Below, piece after piece: positions 17,532 to 26,278 of a stretch of DNA of 64,000 nucleotides (positions within the stretch are counted from its first letter, which is position 1; each line of letters begins with the position of its first letter). Source of the stretch: Sedimentitalea nanhaiensis DSM 24252 (GTDB taxonomy: Bacteria; Pseudomonadota; Alphaproteobacteria; Rhodobacterales; Rhodobacteraceae); contig NZ_KI421509.1 in assembly GCF_000473225.1 (NCBI RefSeq), forward strand, positions 1,264,045 to 1,328,044. The letters run 5' to 3'. The translations under genes and the position numbers were made by a program. Under the pieces are notes generated by a model. The model saw only the letters and a list, made by a program, of their open reading frames with translations, did not search any database and had not been told where the DNA came from.

Positions 17532-18437
17532 TCACACCGCCTGCAATTTACGCGCCTCGACACGGGCCAGCTCGATCAGGTTCTGCACGAACGGCTTGTC
17601 GCGATCCTCGCTCCGGATCGCCGCATACAGCCGCCGGGTCAGGCCCTGTTCGGTCAGCGGGCGGGTGACGTAATCGGACGAATATTTCACCTCGCGCACC
17701 ACCCAGTCGGGCAACACCGACACCCCCCGGTTTGACGCCACCAGCAACAGAATCACCGCCGTCAGTTCGACCTGCCGGATCGTGGCCGGTTCCACCTTGG
17801 CCGGGATCAAAAGCTGGCTGAACACGTCCAGACGGCTGCGCTCGACCGGATAGGTGATCAGCGTCTCGCCCCGGAAATCCGCCGCCTCGATCCAGGGTTT
17901 CGCGGCCAGCGGATGCGCCGCTGCAGCCACAAAAACCGGCGCGTAATCGAACAGTTCGACGAATTCCACACCGGGCAGGTCCTCGGGATCCGACGACACC
18001 ACCAGATCAACCTCTTCCTTTTTCAGCGCCGGCAGCGCGTCAAAGGCCAAACCGGGACGAATGTCCACATCCACATCGGCCCAGTTCTTGCGAAACCCTT
18101 CCAGCACCGGAAACAGCCATTCGAAACAGGCGTGGCATTCGATGGCGATATGCATCCGCCCGGTCTTGCCGTCGCGCAGATTGCCGAACTCGGCCAGCGT
18201 CGCCTCGACCTGCGGCAGCACCTGCTCGGCCAGCCGCAACAGCCGGAACCCCGCCGGCGACAGGGTCATCGGTTTGGAACGCCGCACAAACAGCTCGACC
18301 CCCGCCTGATCCTCGAGCCCCTTGATCTGATGGCTCAGCGCGCTCTGGGTGATGTTCAACTGATCCGCGGCACGGGCCAGCCCGCCAAAATCGTGAATGG
18401 CCTTGATCGTGCGCAGATGTCGGAATTCTATATGCAT
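17532..18437 (-). CDS. metR: LysR-family regulator MetR
   Basis: A 301-residue LysR regulator: a winged helix-turn-helix at residues 1-60 (GGLARAADQLNITQSALSHQIKGLED) and a periplasmic-binding-like effector domain. The sequence MHIEFRHLRTIKAIHDFGG and the effector domain pattern match MetR, which uses homocysteine as coinducer and activates methionine-synthesis genes. The divergent neighbour is metF, a known MetR target. It begins 6 bases after the small PMP3-family gene, so it is probably translated from the same message. Confidence 0.88.
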   Translation of the reverse strand: MHIEFRHLRTIKAIHDFGGLARAADQLNITQSALSHQIKGLEDQAGVELFVRRSKPMTLSPAGFRLLRLAEQVLPQVEATLAEFGNLRDGKTGRMHIAIECHACFEWLFPVLEGFRKNWADVDVDIRPGLAFDALPALKKEEVDLVVSSDPEDLPGVEFVELFDYAPVFVAAAAHPLAAKPWIEAADFRGETLITYPVERSRLDVFSQLLIPAKVEPATIRQVELTAVILLLVASNRGVSVLPDWVVREVKYSSDYVTRPLTEQGLTRRLYAAIRSEDRDKPFVQNLIELARVEARKLQAV

Positions 18438-18443
18438 GTCCGC

Positions 18444-18638
18444 CTATCTCTCGCCGCGTCTCATCGCCGAAATCTTCTTGTCGGTATTATATTGGCTCAG
18501 CGCGTAAACCGCCCAGATCGCAGCCGGAATCCACCCGATCAGGGTGATCTGCAACAGCAGACACAATATCCCCTGAAAAGGCCGCCCGATGGTAAAGAAC
18601 ACCAGAAAGGGCAACAGGATCGCAATTATCAGTCTCAT
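18444..18638 (-). CDS. PMP3/YqaE-family small membrane protein
   Basis: A 64-residue protein with two hydrophobic helices and the PMP3 (UPF0057) signature: ILLPFLVFFTIGRPFQGILC and LITLIGWIPAAIWAVYAL, followed by a basic tail. Members are stress-induced membrane proteins in fungi, plants and bacteria with poorly defined function. The ATG at 18638 was chosen because the homology starts immediately after it; the longer open frame is a shadow of metF. It precedes metR by 6 bases and faces metF, an unusual partner for methionine genes. Confidence 0.9.
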   Translation of the reverse strand: MRLIIAILLPFLVFFTIGRPFQGILCLLLQITLIGWIPAAIWAVYALSQYNTDKKISAMRRGER

Positions 18639-18666
18639 GTCAGGCTCATGTTGTTCTTGAGTATTA

Positions 18667-18679
18667 TGAAATTGTCTCA
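18667..18679. promoter_or_regulatory. Candidate MetR box between the pmp3-metR unit and metF
   Basis: TGAAATTGTCTCA resembles the interrupted palindrome TGAANNNNNTTCA described for MetR, with one mismatch in the right arm. It is located in the 85-base divergent region, 45 bases before the metF ATG. Position supports it; the match alone is weak. Confidence 0.35.
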
Positions 18680-18723
18680 CAACGCGGAGCGTGTCACAAG
18701 GGACGAAATCAAAGGATGCCACC

Positions 18724-19590
18724 ATGACCGTTCCCTCCATCTCGTTCGAATTCTTCCCGCCGCAGAACCTCGAAGGGTCGTTCCGTCTGTGGGACACCGT
18801 TCAGACGCTTGCGCCTCTGGACCCCCGGTTCGTTTCGGTCACATACGGTGCCGGTGGCACCACCCGCGACCTGACCCGGGATGCGGTGGCCACGCTGCAC
18901 AAATCTTCGGGATTGAACGTCGCGGCGCATCTGACCTGTGTCAACGCCACCCGCGCCGAAACCATGGCCATCGCCGACGGGTTTGCCAAGGCGGGTGTCA
19001 CCGACATCGTCGCGCTGCGAGGCGATCCGCCCAAGGGCAGCGGTGCCTTTGCCCCCCACCCCGAGGGGTTTGCCAATTCCATTGAACTGATTTCGGCCCT
19101 GGCCGAAACCGGAAAATTCAACATCCGCGTCGGCGCCTATCCGGACAAGCACCCCGAAGCCGCCGACCTGGCCGCCGATGTGAACTGGCTCAAGGCCAAG
19201 CTGGACGCAGGCGCAACCGAGGCGCTGACCCAGTTCTTTTTCGAGGCCGAGACCTTTCTGCGGTTCCGCGATGCCTGCGCCGCTGCCGGGATCGATGCGG
19301 CCCTGACACCGGGCATCCTGCCGATCGAGAACTGGAAAGGCGCGCGGGCCTTTGCCAACCGGTGTGGCGCACAAATTCCGGCCTGGGTCGACGATGCGTT
19401 TGACAAGGCGCTGCGCGACGGGCGCGAAGATCTTCTGGCCACGGCGCTGTGCACCGAACTGTGCAGCGATCTGATCGACGAAGGCGTGGACAAGCTGCAT
19501 TTCTATACGCTGAACCGCCCGGAACTGACCCGCGATGTGTGTCACGCCCTTGGGGTGACTCCAAAGGTACAGCTGCAGAACGTCGCGTAA
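18724..19590 (+). CDS. metF: 5,10-methylenetetrahydrofolate reductase
   Basis: Reduces 5,10-methylene-THF to 5-methyl-THF with FAD, supplying the methyl group for methionine synthesis. The 288-residue protein begins with the family hallmark SFEFFPPQ, and continues with FVSVTYGAGGTTRD, HLTCVNATRAE, the DIVALRGDPP loop and the ALTQFFFEAETFLRF segment. The start is ATG 18724, preceded by AAAGGA; the upstream ATG at 18691 would add 11 non-conserved residues. It is divergent from pmp3-metR and probably under MetR control. Confidence 0.96.
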   Translation: MTVPSISFEFFPPQNLEGSFRLWDTVQTLAPLDPRFVSVTYGAGGTTRDLTRDAVATLHKSSGLNVAAHLTCVNATRAETMAIADGFAKAGVTDIVALRGDPPKGSGAFAPHPEGFANSIELISALAETGKFNIRVGAYPDKHPEAADLAADVNWLKAKLDAGATEALTQFFFEAETFLRFRDACAAAGIDAALTPGILPIENWKGARAFANRCGAQIPAWVDDAFDKALRDGREDLLATALCTELCSDLIDEGVDKLHFYTLNRPELTRDVCHALGVTPKVQLQNVA

Positions 19591-19643
19591 CTGTTGCCCC
19601 GGCCCCGCCGCCTGCTAGCCTGATCCGGCACAGGAGGGGCAGG

Positions 19644-20144
19644 ATGAACATCGCAAGCGATCCAAGTGAACTTTTGTCGATGGCCGAGGTGCTGTCGATG
19701 TCGGGGCTGGAATTCATGCAGGGGATCGTGCAGGGCCGCCTGCCCGGTCCTCCGATCGGCGAAACGCTGGGCTATGCACTGTATTCGGTCGACACAGGCC
19801 GCGCCGTGTTTCGCGGCACGCCGGACTTCAGCGTCACCAACCCCATGGGCACCGTGCATGGCGGCTGGTACGGCACATTGCTGGACAGCGCCATGGCCTG
19901 TGCGGTGATGACCCGCGTGCCGCGCGGGTCGGCCTATACGACGCTGGAATACAAGATCAACATCCTGCGCCCGATCCCTCTGGGAACGCTGATCGAGTGC
20001 ATCGGTGAAACCGACCATGTCGGACGATCCACCGGCGTCGCCCATGGCGAAATCCGGGGCGTCGCGGATGGCAGACTCTATGCCACCGGATCGACCACCT
20101 GCATCGTCATGCAGATGACGCCCAATGAGATCGCCGACGGTTAA
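19644..20144 (+). CDS. PaaI-type hotdog-fold thioesterase
   Basis: A 166-residue hotdog-fold acyl-CoA thioesterase-like protein with the motif NPMGTVHGGWYGTLLDSAMACAVMT, in which the HGG and following acidic residue are the active-site region of PaaI/4HBT thioesterases. The substrate cannot be read from the sequence. An AGGAGG Shine-Dalgarno at 19632-19637 fixes the start. It follows metF by 53 bases on the same strand. Its TAA stop overlaps the stop of the convergent AsmA-like gene by three bases. Confidence 0.88.
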   Translation: MNIASDPSELLSMAEVLSMSGLEFMQGIVQGRLPGPPIGETLGYALYSVDTGRAVFRGTPDFSVTNPMGTVHGGWYGTLLDSAMACAVMTRVPRGSAYTTLEYKINILRPIPLGTLIECIGETDHVGRSTGVAHGEIRGVADGRLYATGSTTCIVMQMTPNEIADG

Positions 20145-23100
20145 CGCCCGGATCCGTTGCCCGAATTTGCATTCGGCAGGGTGATCCGGGGCGATGGGGC
20201 ATTTTCATCCAGCGGTGGCCGCGCGCCGCGCATGATGTTGCGCAGCGGTCCGGGTGTCAGGGCGGACAGCGGGTTCACCTGCACCCGTGGCGAACTGGCC
20301 GGGCCGGTGAGCGTATAATTGAACCCGATCATGCCTTCGCCCTTGCGTCCCACCACGCTGCCAATCTGATTCAACAGATAGATCGGCGAAATCACCCCCT
20401 GCATCCGCAGCCGGTTGCTGAGCAAATCCATGGTCCCGTCCATCGACAGGCCGATAGAAGGACCGATGGCGCTGCTTTCGAATACCGTCACCTTCGAGGG
20501 GGCCAGACGGAACCTGGCATCGACCTCGCTGAACTGGATGCCCTGCCCGGACAGCTCGTCCAACAGACCGACCACGCTGACCGCGTTCAGCAAGGCGGCG
20601 ATGGCCGGCGCCTCGCGCACCTTGGTGTCGGTGATCCGCAACGTCCCGTCGAACTGTCCGGGGCGGCTGGACGGCAGCAGGGTCAAAGCGAAATCGCCAC
20701 CATGGGCCTTGGTCAGCAACCCGGCCGCGCGGATCACCCCGCCGGCATCGTTGGATTGCACCTGCACCGCACTGCGCCCGCCACGCGGGGCAAGCTGGCC
20801 GCTGACGCGGGTCTGCCCGTTGACCTTGCCGCTGAACGGCCCGGACAGGCCGCCCGCAAGATTGAACCGGCCCGAAAAGTCGGTCAGCGCAATGGTGTCG
20901 CTCACTTGCAGACGGCTCAGTGACACCTGCAACCCGCCGGGCTGCGCATCCGCCCCGCCGCCGCCGCCGCTGTCAAAGGTCGCCCGGCGCATGTCCAGCG
21001 TCCCGCTGAGAATCCGCAGATCGGGCGCGGCGCGCCCCCGCCCCACCAGTTCAACCGAGGCATCCAGCCAATCGTGCAGCCGCACCGAGCTCAGCAAGGC
21101 ACGGTCCAGCCCGCCACCGGGCCGATTGACCACCGCCCCCGTGGCCGACAGCCCCGCCGCCTGCAACACCAGCCGGTCGATACGCGTCTGCGCCCCCAGA
21201 ACGCCGTTCAGTTCCAGCATGCCCGCAGCGGACGCCGGTTTGGACCAGCCCAGCGGCGGCAATCTCAATCCGACGCCCTTCAGATCCGAGGTCACCGTCA
21301 GGGTCGGCGGCTTGCCGGGGGCGAGATCCAGCGTAAACCGGCCCGTGCCCCGGCCCGACACGCTGTTGTTGGGCAGGCCGATACCAAAGGTTTCGACAAG
21401 CCGTGGCGACAGTTCCACCTGCCCCTCCAGCCGGCTGCCCTTTGGGGTATCCCGTCCGATAGGCTGACGCCAACGCACCTCGACCGGAAGCTGGTCGATG
21501 CTGCCGCTGCCCGCCAGGACGATCTGCGTCTGATCCCCGGTCAGCATCAGCGTATCGGCCCGCACCGTGTGATCGGGCACCAGCACATCGCTTTGGACCC
21601 CATCGATCTGCCCGTTCAGGTGAAACTCGAACTCTTCGAACTGCACCCTGGGTTTCAGCGGCAGCGCCACCGTCCCCTGCACCCGCGCCTGCCCCTGTGC
21701 CATATCCACCGGCAGTGGCGTGTCCTTGAGCACCGCCAGCGGCGGACGGTTCAACAACGACAGCACCGAGGTGACCGACCCCTGCCCCTGCACCCGCACC
21801 AGAGCCGGCGTCGCCGGTTTGACATCGACATCCGGAATGATGAACGAGGTGCCGCTGACCTCGACCGCCCCGCCCATGTCAGCCACGATCTGACCTGCGG
21901 TCGCCGTGGCCACAAACCGCCCCCCCACCATGCTGACCTGCCCGGAGGCACCAGAGATCGGCGGTTGGGTCTTGAGAAAGACAATGGTGGACTCCAAATA
22001 ATCGAAATCCAGATACAGGTTCGGCTTCTGCCCCGGATACAACCGCAGCGCCAGGTCGATGTCGCGCAGGCTGCCGCCCGACAGGTTCTCGTCCACCCAT
22101 TTCCTCGGCTTGGGGACGGCGCGTTCCGGCCACAGCTCAAGCAGGCGTTCAGGCGTCAGATTGTCGGTGCGCCCGTCCAGCGACAGCGTCCAGCCATCGG
22201 GATCGGCGGCCAGCGCCCCGGACATGTGCAGCTGGCTGTCCTGCTGCGTGACATGCAACTGGCCCAGCGTCATGCGGAACGGGGCCAGTTCCAGACGAAA
22301 ATCCGCCGTGGCCCCCGGCACCTGCAACGGGGTTTCATACAGCCCGTCGGGATTGATCGTCATGTCGCTCAGATTGAACTGACCGATCAACGCATCCAAT
22401 CCCCGCGCGCCCAACCCCAGATAGGCCCGCCCCTCGGCCAGACCGGTGCCCCAGCTGCTTGCGACATAGACCTCGTCGAACTGAATCATCTGTTCGGCGG
22501 GTCGATAGGTGAAATAGCTGCGCGCGCCCTCAAACGGGATCGGACGGGTCGCGTCCGTGGGTTGCAGCACCCCGGCCCCGATCTGCAGGGTCGCCGACAA
22601 CGGGCCAAGCGCGCCCTCGGCATCCACACTGCCCCGCAACGCGCCCGATATCGGCGCACGCAGCACATCCATCCAGGCCAGCGCGACGGCCTGCGCCGCG
22701 ATATCCGCAGCCTCGATATCCTGAACCAGGATGCCAAAATCGGCACTGTTCGCCCCGATGCGACTGGCATAGTTCATTTCGATCGTGCTGACCTGATCGG
22801 TTCCCGTCAGCAGGGCGAATCCGGCAGCCAGCCGCAGCTCATCCCCGGCCCGGTCCAGCTGCACCCGCCCGCCATCCAGCGTCCAGACCCGGTTTTTCAA
22901 CCCGTCCTCATAGCGCAGGGTCAGCGCATCCATCTCGACCGAAACCAGAGCCGCCAAGGCAGGCAGCAGGAACAGCCGATCACCCTTTTCGATCAACCGC
23001 GGCAGATTGGCGGCCTGGTTCACGGTGGCGGCATTGTTGCCCAACGCCAGCGACAGCGTGCCCTGCGCATCCCGCCGCAGGGTCGCAAAGGCCCCGGTCA

Positions 23101-23509
23101 GCGAAATGCTCTTGGCCTGCAATTGCCCGCGCAACAAAGGCCGCATGGCCAGGCTGGCCTCGGCGTCCGACAACTGAACGACCGGCAGCCCCCGGGCATC
23201 GGTCAACGCCACGTCGCGCAGCCGCACGCGCGGCCGCCAGCCCCGGTTGACCACCATCTCGACATCGCCAAAGGTGATCTGCATGCCCCCCAGATTGCGC
23301 TCGATCCGCGTTTCGATGCGGTCACGCAACCATTCGGGCAGGGTCAGCGTCTGTCCGATACCCCACAGCGCCAGACCGCCCAGCATCAGCGAAAATACCG
23401 ATACGAGAATCAGCGACCAGCCCCCCGCGCGCCACCAACGCGATCTGGGACGGCGCACCACTGCGGCGGCAGTATCCTGCGGGGATGGGATTTCGGGTTT
23501 GTCTGCCAT
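20141..23509 (-). CDS. Giant AsmA/YhdP-like protein (DUF3971 and AsmA C-terminal domains)
   Basis: A 1122-residue inner-membrane-anchored protein of the AsmA-like superfamily, most like YhdP/DUF3971. One N-terminal transmembrane helix (about residues 31-53, WSLILVSVFSLMLGGLALWGIG) precedes a very long periplasmic beta-rich region. The C-terminal 300 residues show the AsmA_2 pattern (FDGTLRITDTKVREAPAIAALLNAVSVVGLLDELSGQGIQFSE and GPSIGLSMDGTMDL). YhdP, TamB and YdbH move phospholipids to the outer membrane in E. coli; a similar role is inferred. Start at ATG 23509, just before the basic-hydrophobic N terminus. It is divergent from bcp. Confidence 0.9.
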   Translation of the reverse strand: MADKPEIPSPQDTAAAVVRRPRSRWWRAGGWSLILVSVFSLMLGGLALWGIGQTLTLPEWLRDRIETRIERNLGGMQITFGDVEMVVNRGWRPRVRLRDVALTDARGLPVVQLSDAEASLAMRPLLRGQLQAKSISLTGAFATLRRDAQGTLSLALGNNAATVNQAANLPRLIEKGDRLFLLPALAALVSVEMDALTLRYEDGLKNRVWTLDGGRVQLDRAGDELRLAAGFALLTGTDQVSTIEMNYASRIGANSADFGILVQDIEAADIAAQAVALAWMDVLRAPISGALRGSVDAEGALGPLSATLQIGAGVLQPTDATRPIPFEGARSYFTYRPAEQMIQFDEVYVASSWGTGLAEGRAYLGLGARGLDALIGQFNLSDMTINPDGLYETPLQVPGATADFRLELAPFRMTLGQLHVTQQDSQLHMSGALAADPDGWTLSLDGRTDNLTPERLLELWPERAVPKPRKWVDENLSGGSLRDIDLALRLYPGQKPNLYLDFDYLESTIVFLKTQPPISGASGQVSMVGGRFVATATAGQIVADMGGAVEVSGTSFIIPDVDVKPATPALVRVQGQGSVTSVLSLLNRPPLAVLKDTPLPVDMAQGQARVQGTVALPLKPRVQFEEFEFHLNGQIDGVQSDVLVPDHTVRADTLMLTGDQTQIVLAGSGSIDQLPVEVRWRQPIGRDTPKGSRLEGQVELSPRLVETFGIGLPNNSVSGRGTGRFTLDLAPGKPPTLTVTSDLKGVGLRLPPLGWSKPASAAGMLELNGVLGAQTRIDRLVLQAAGLSATGAVVNRPGGGLDRALLSSVRLHDWLDASVELVGRGRAAPDLRILSGTLDMRRATFDSGGGGGADAQPGGLQVSLSRLQVSDTIALTDFSGRFNLAGGLSGPFSGKVNGQTRVSGQLAPRGGRSAVQVQSNDAGGVIRAAGLLTKAHGGDFALTLLPSSRPGQFDGTLRITDTKVREAPAIAALLNAVSVVGLLDELSGQGIQFSEVDARFRLAPSKVTVFESSAIGPSIGLSMDGTMDLLSNRLRMQGVISPIYLLNQIGSVVGRKGEGMIGFNYTLTGPASSPRVQVNPLSALTPGPLRNIMRGARPPLDENAPSPRITLPNANSGNGSGR

Positions 23510-23590
23510 GAGTCCTGGCCCAAATGCCTTTAAGTTTTCCGGTTCCGACCTATGCTGACCGTAACCCGATATCAATCGAATGGAGACGAC

Positions 23591-24052
23591 ATGCTCGACG
23601 TTGGCGACATCGCCCCCGAATTCACCCTGCCGCGCGATGGCGGCACACTAGTCAGCCTGTCCGATCTGCGCGGGCAGGCCGTTGTGCTGTTCTTCTATCC
23701 CCGCGATGATACGCCGGGCTGCACCAGGGAATCCATTGGATTTTCCGAACATCTGCAGGCCTTTGCCGAAGCTGGCGCGCAGGTGCTGGGGATTTCCAGG
23801 GACAGCGTTGCCAGCCACGAGAAATTCGCCCGCAAACACGGGCTGACCACCGCATTGCTGTCGGACGAGAACGGGGCCGCGTGCGAAGACTATGGCGTCT
23901 GGGTGGAAAAGAAGATGTACGGCAAGACCTTCATGGGGATCGAACGCAGTACCTATCTGATCGATGCCCGGGGGCGCATCGCGCGGATCTGGCGCAAGGT
24001 CAAGGTGCCGGGCCATGTTGACGAGGTTCTGCAGGCCGCTCGGAATCTCTGA
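23591..24052 (+). CDS. bcp: Thioredoxin-dependent peroxiredoxin, Bcp/PrxQ family
   Basis: A 153-residue cytoplasmic peroxiredoxin that reduces hydrogen peroxide and organic peroxides. The peroxidatic Cys44 lies in FFYPRDDTPGCTRES. The resolving Cys found five residues later in many Bcp proteins is not present (Ile/Gly there); another Cys occurs near residue 99 (GAACEDYG), so it may act as a 1-Cys or atypical enzyme. The start follows GGAG (23582-23585) and the homology begins at LDVGDIAPEFTLP. It is divergent from the AsmA-like gene. Confidence 0.94.
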   Translation: MLDVGDIAPEFTLPRDGGTLVSLSDLRGQAVVLFFYPRDDTPGCTRESIGFSEHLQAFAEAGAQVLGISRDSVASHEKFARKHGLTTALLSDENGAACEDYGVWVEKKMYGKTFMGIERSTYLIDARGRIARIWRKVKVPGHVDEVLQAARNL

Positions 24053-24141
24053 GAACGGCACACCCGGATCGCGTGAAAACACAGCATGTGCCGCAACCGC
24101 ACAACAATGGGCGCAAACAGGTTTTCGTTAATCATTTTTGC

Positions 24142-24174
24142 CTATCAAGAGATCGGTTTGCGATCTATCAAGAG
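24142..24174. repeat. Direct repeat flanking a small palindrome upstream of a lipoprotein gene
   Basis: CTATCAAGAG occurs at 24142-24151 and 24165-24174, and between and overlapping the copies GATCG and CGATC (24151-24155, 24161-24165) form an inverted repeat. It sits about 85 bases before the DUF6778-like gene's start. It could be an operator or part of a 5' leader; no protein or RNA family is recognised. Confidence 0.5.
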
Positions 24175-24257
24175 GCGGCCATGCATCCCGGGCCAACCGG
24201 ATGCCCGTCATGGCCGACCAGATCGTGTTTGGTAACAGTAAGATACGGAGAAACCTG

Positions 24258-24941
24258 ATGACCCACCCCACCACCGCGGCAACGCAGCACGGCAATTCGC
24301 GCCGCCTTGGCCCGGGGGTCGCACGCGTTCTGCACCGGGTACGCAGGTTCGCCTGCATCGCTCCGGCCATGCTGTTGCTGTCTGCCTGCGGTGGCGAATG
24401 GGCCACGGATTATGGCGAACCGCTGGATGCCGCGACCACCGCCAACTGGCGCGTCAGCAGCGTGCAGGTGTCGGTGCCCGATACCCTGACCGTTTCCGAC
24501 GAGGATACGTTTGCCCCCAATGCCGACATCGTCTGGCATGGCGACCCCGCAGGCGATCGCCGCGCACAGGTTCAGACCATCATTCGCGACGCCGCCCGCA
24601 CCGCCACCGCCGGGATGCGCGGCGGCAAGCCGGTCGCCCTGGCGATTACCCTGCAACAGTTCCACGGCGTAACGCCGATCACCATGGCCCGCGCGCCCGA
24701 GGCGGTTTACAACATCGCCTTCACGGCTCAGATCACCGACTCCCGTACCGGTGCCGCGCTGACGCCACCCACCTATATCCAGGCCGACCTGCCAGCCGTG
24801 GTGCGCGAACAGGGCATAGACGCCCTGCAATTCGGACCGTCACAGAAAGAACGCGTGACCACCCACGTCGCCGCAACGATTCAGGGCTGGTTGGGCATCG
24901 GCCCCGACATTCGCGGCACATTCAGCAGCCTGGGGCGCTGA
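24258..24941 (+). CDS. DUF6778-like lipoprotein
   Basis: A 227-residue lipoprotein with a rather long, Arg-containing N-region and lipobox LLSAC (Cys at about residue 42). The mature part contains WRVSSVQVSVPDTLTVSDED and a later segment VALAITLQQFHGVTPITMARAPEAVYNIAFTAQI that I associate with DUF6778 proteins of Rhodobacteraceae; the fold recalls LPS-assembly or ABC-auxiliary lipoproteins, but the function is unknown. Start ATG 24258 follows CGGAG by 7 bases; the frame is open further upstream, but that part crosses the repeat element. Confidence 0.78.
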   Translation: MTHPTTAATQHGNSRRLGPGVARVLHRVRRFACIAPAMLLLSACGGEWATDYGEPLDAATTANWRVSSVQVSVPDTLTVSDEDTFAPNADIVWHGDPAGDRRAQVQTIIRDAARTATAGMRGGKPVALAITLQQFHGVTPITMARAPEAVYNIAFTAQITDSRTGAALTPPTYIQADLPAVVREQGIDALQFGPSQKERVTTHVAATIQGWLGIGPDIRGTFSSLGR

Positions 24942-25115
24942 GCCTGCCGCGGGCGGTGGCGCATCCGCCTCTGCAACGCATCGCCCAGCCCCCAAGGGAC
25001 GCCCGGCGGCACCCCGCCTGAGCACTCCGGCAAAAGCCGTCTGCGGTGCCTATATATCCGGATATCCGACCGCCTGCGCGCGCGGTCCGCCGGAACAGGG
25101 GCCAACGTCACCGGC

Positions 25116-25152
25116 CCCCATCGATCCCCGTTCCTGATCGGGACCGATGGGG
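25116..25152. terminator. Strong hairpin between convergent lipoprotein and ppk2 genes
   Basis: CCCCATCG pairs perfectly with CGATGGGG and the stem continues through CCCG/CGGG with one mismatch or bulge, over 37 bases. It begins 13 bases after the ppk2 stop. There is no clear T-tract on either strand, so it may protect the transcript 3' end rather than act alone as a terminator. Confidence 0.45.
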
Positions 25153-25164
25153 CGGCAACAGCGC

Positions 25165-26115
25165 CTATTTCACCCTGCTGTCCGGGTGCAGCGCGGTGCC
25201 AAGAATATGATCGGAGCGGTGGATCACATGATGCGCCTGCCCCACGATCAGCGGATCGGGCGCATCGACAATCGCGTGATCCTTGCCCGGATAGTCCAGC
25301 GACGCCAGAAAATGCCGCATGCAATTGAGCCGCGCGCGTTTCTTGTCGTTGGACTTGATCACCGTCCAGGGCGCATCGGCGGTGTCGGTGTAAAAGAACA
25401 TCGCCTCCTTGGCCTCGGTGTAATCGTCCCATTTGGTCAGGCTCGCCTTGTCGATCGGACTCAGCTTCCAGCGCTTCAACGGGTCGGTCTCACGGCTGTC
25501 AAAGCGGCGTTTCTGCTCGAGCTGCGTGACCGAGAACCAGTATTTGTACAAACGGATGCCCGCCCGCACCAGCATGCGCTCCAACTCGGGCGTCTGGCGC
25601 ATGAACTCAAGGTAATCGCCCGGATTGCAGAACCCCATCACCCGCTCGACACCGGCACGGTTGTACCATGACCGGTCGAGAAACACCATTTCCCCCGCCG
25701 TCGGCAGATGCGTCATATAGCGTTGAAAATACCACTGGCCGCGCTCTTCCTCGGTCGGCTTGTTCAGCGCCACGACCCGCGCGGCCCGCGGGTTCAGGTG
25801 CTCGGTGAACCGCTTGATCGTACCGCCCTTGCCGGCCGCGTCCCGGCCTTCGAACAGCAGCACGAATTTCTGCCCGGTCTCCTGACCCCACAACTGCACC
25901 TTCAGCAGTTCGGCCTGCAACAGCGCCTTGTCCGCCTCGTATCTGCGGCGGCTCAGCTTGCGGGAATACGGGTACCGCCCGCTCTCAAAGGCACGACGCA
26001 CCTGTTCGCCGCTGGGCTGCGTGCGCGGTTGTGCAGGCTGGGCCGGTTGTTCCGGTTGGGCCGAAACCGGCGTCGGTTGTGCGGCAACCGGTTTGGCAAC
26101 AGGCGGGACTGTCAT
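25165..26115 (-). CDS. ppk2: Polyphosphate kinase 2
   Basis: A 316-residue PPK2-family enzyme that transfers phosphate between polyphosphate and nucleotides. The P-loop-like Walker A motif GRDAAGKGG is at residues 90-98, Walker B is MVFLDRSWYNRAGVERVMGF, and the lid region carries conserved Arg residues (EQKRRFDSRETDPLKRWKLSP). About 35 N-terminal residues are a low-complexity Ala/Pro/Gln stretch outside the domain. The start is ATG 26115 with AAGGA 9 bases upstream; the GTG two codons earlier is too close to that site. It is divergent from the hydrolase gene. Confidence 0.95.
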   Translation of the reverse strand: MTVPPVAKPVAAQPTPVSAQPEQPAQPAQPRTQPSGEQVRRAFESGRYPYSRKLSRRRYEADKALLQAELLKVQLWGQETGQKFVLLFEGRDAAGKGGTIKRFTEHLNPRAARVVALNKPTEEERGQWYFQRYMTHLPTAGEMVFLDRSWYNRAGVERVMGFCNPGDYLEFMRQTPELERMLVRAGIRLYKYWFSVTQLEQKRRFDSRETDPLKRWKLSPIDKASLTKWDDYTEAKEAMFFYTDTADAPWTVIKSNDKKRARLNCMRHFLASLDYPGKDHAIVDAPDPLIVGQAHHVIHRSDHILGTALHPDSRVK

Positions 26116-26278
26116 AGGCACGTTTCCTTTTTCATGTTTTATGATTATCTCCAGTCTAGCCTCTTGCGGAATTTGTAGCCTTGATCCGTGTCAAAAAACT
26201 GTCACTGTTAAGGCTCCGGTTCCCGTCCCGGCCATTGCACGCCGGTCGCAGAAATTGAACTCCAGAAGGAAACCGCCC

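Noticed and set aside
21074-23533. An 819-codon plus-strand open frame across the AsmA-like gene
   Set aside because: Shadow of the minus-strand gene; the translation is Gln/Arg/Pro/His-rich and has no ribosome-binding site.
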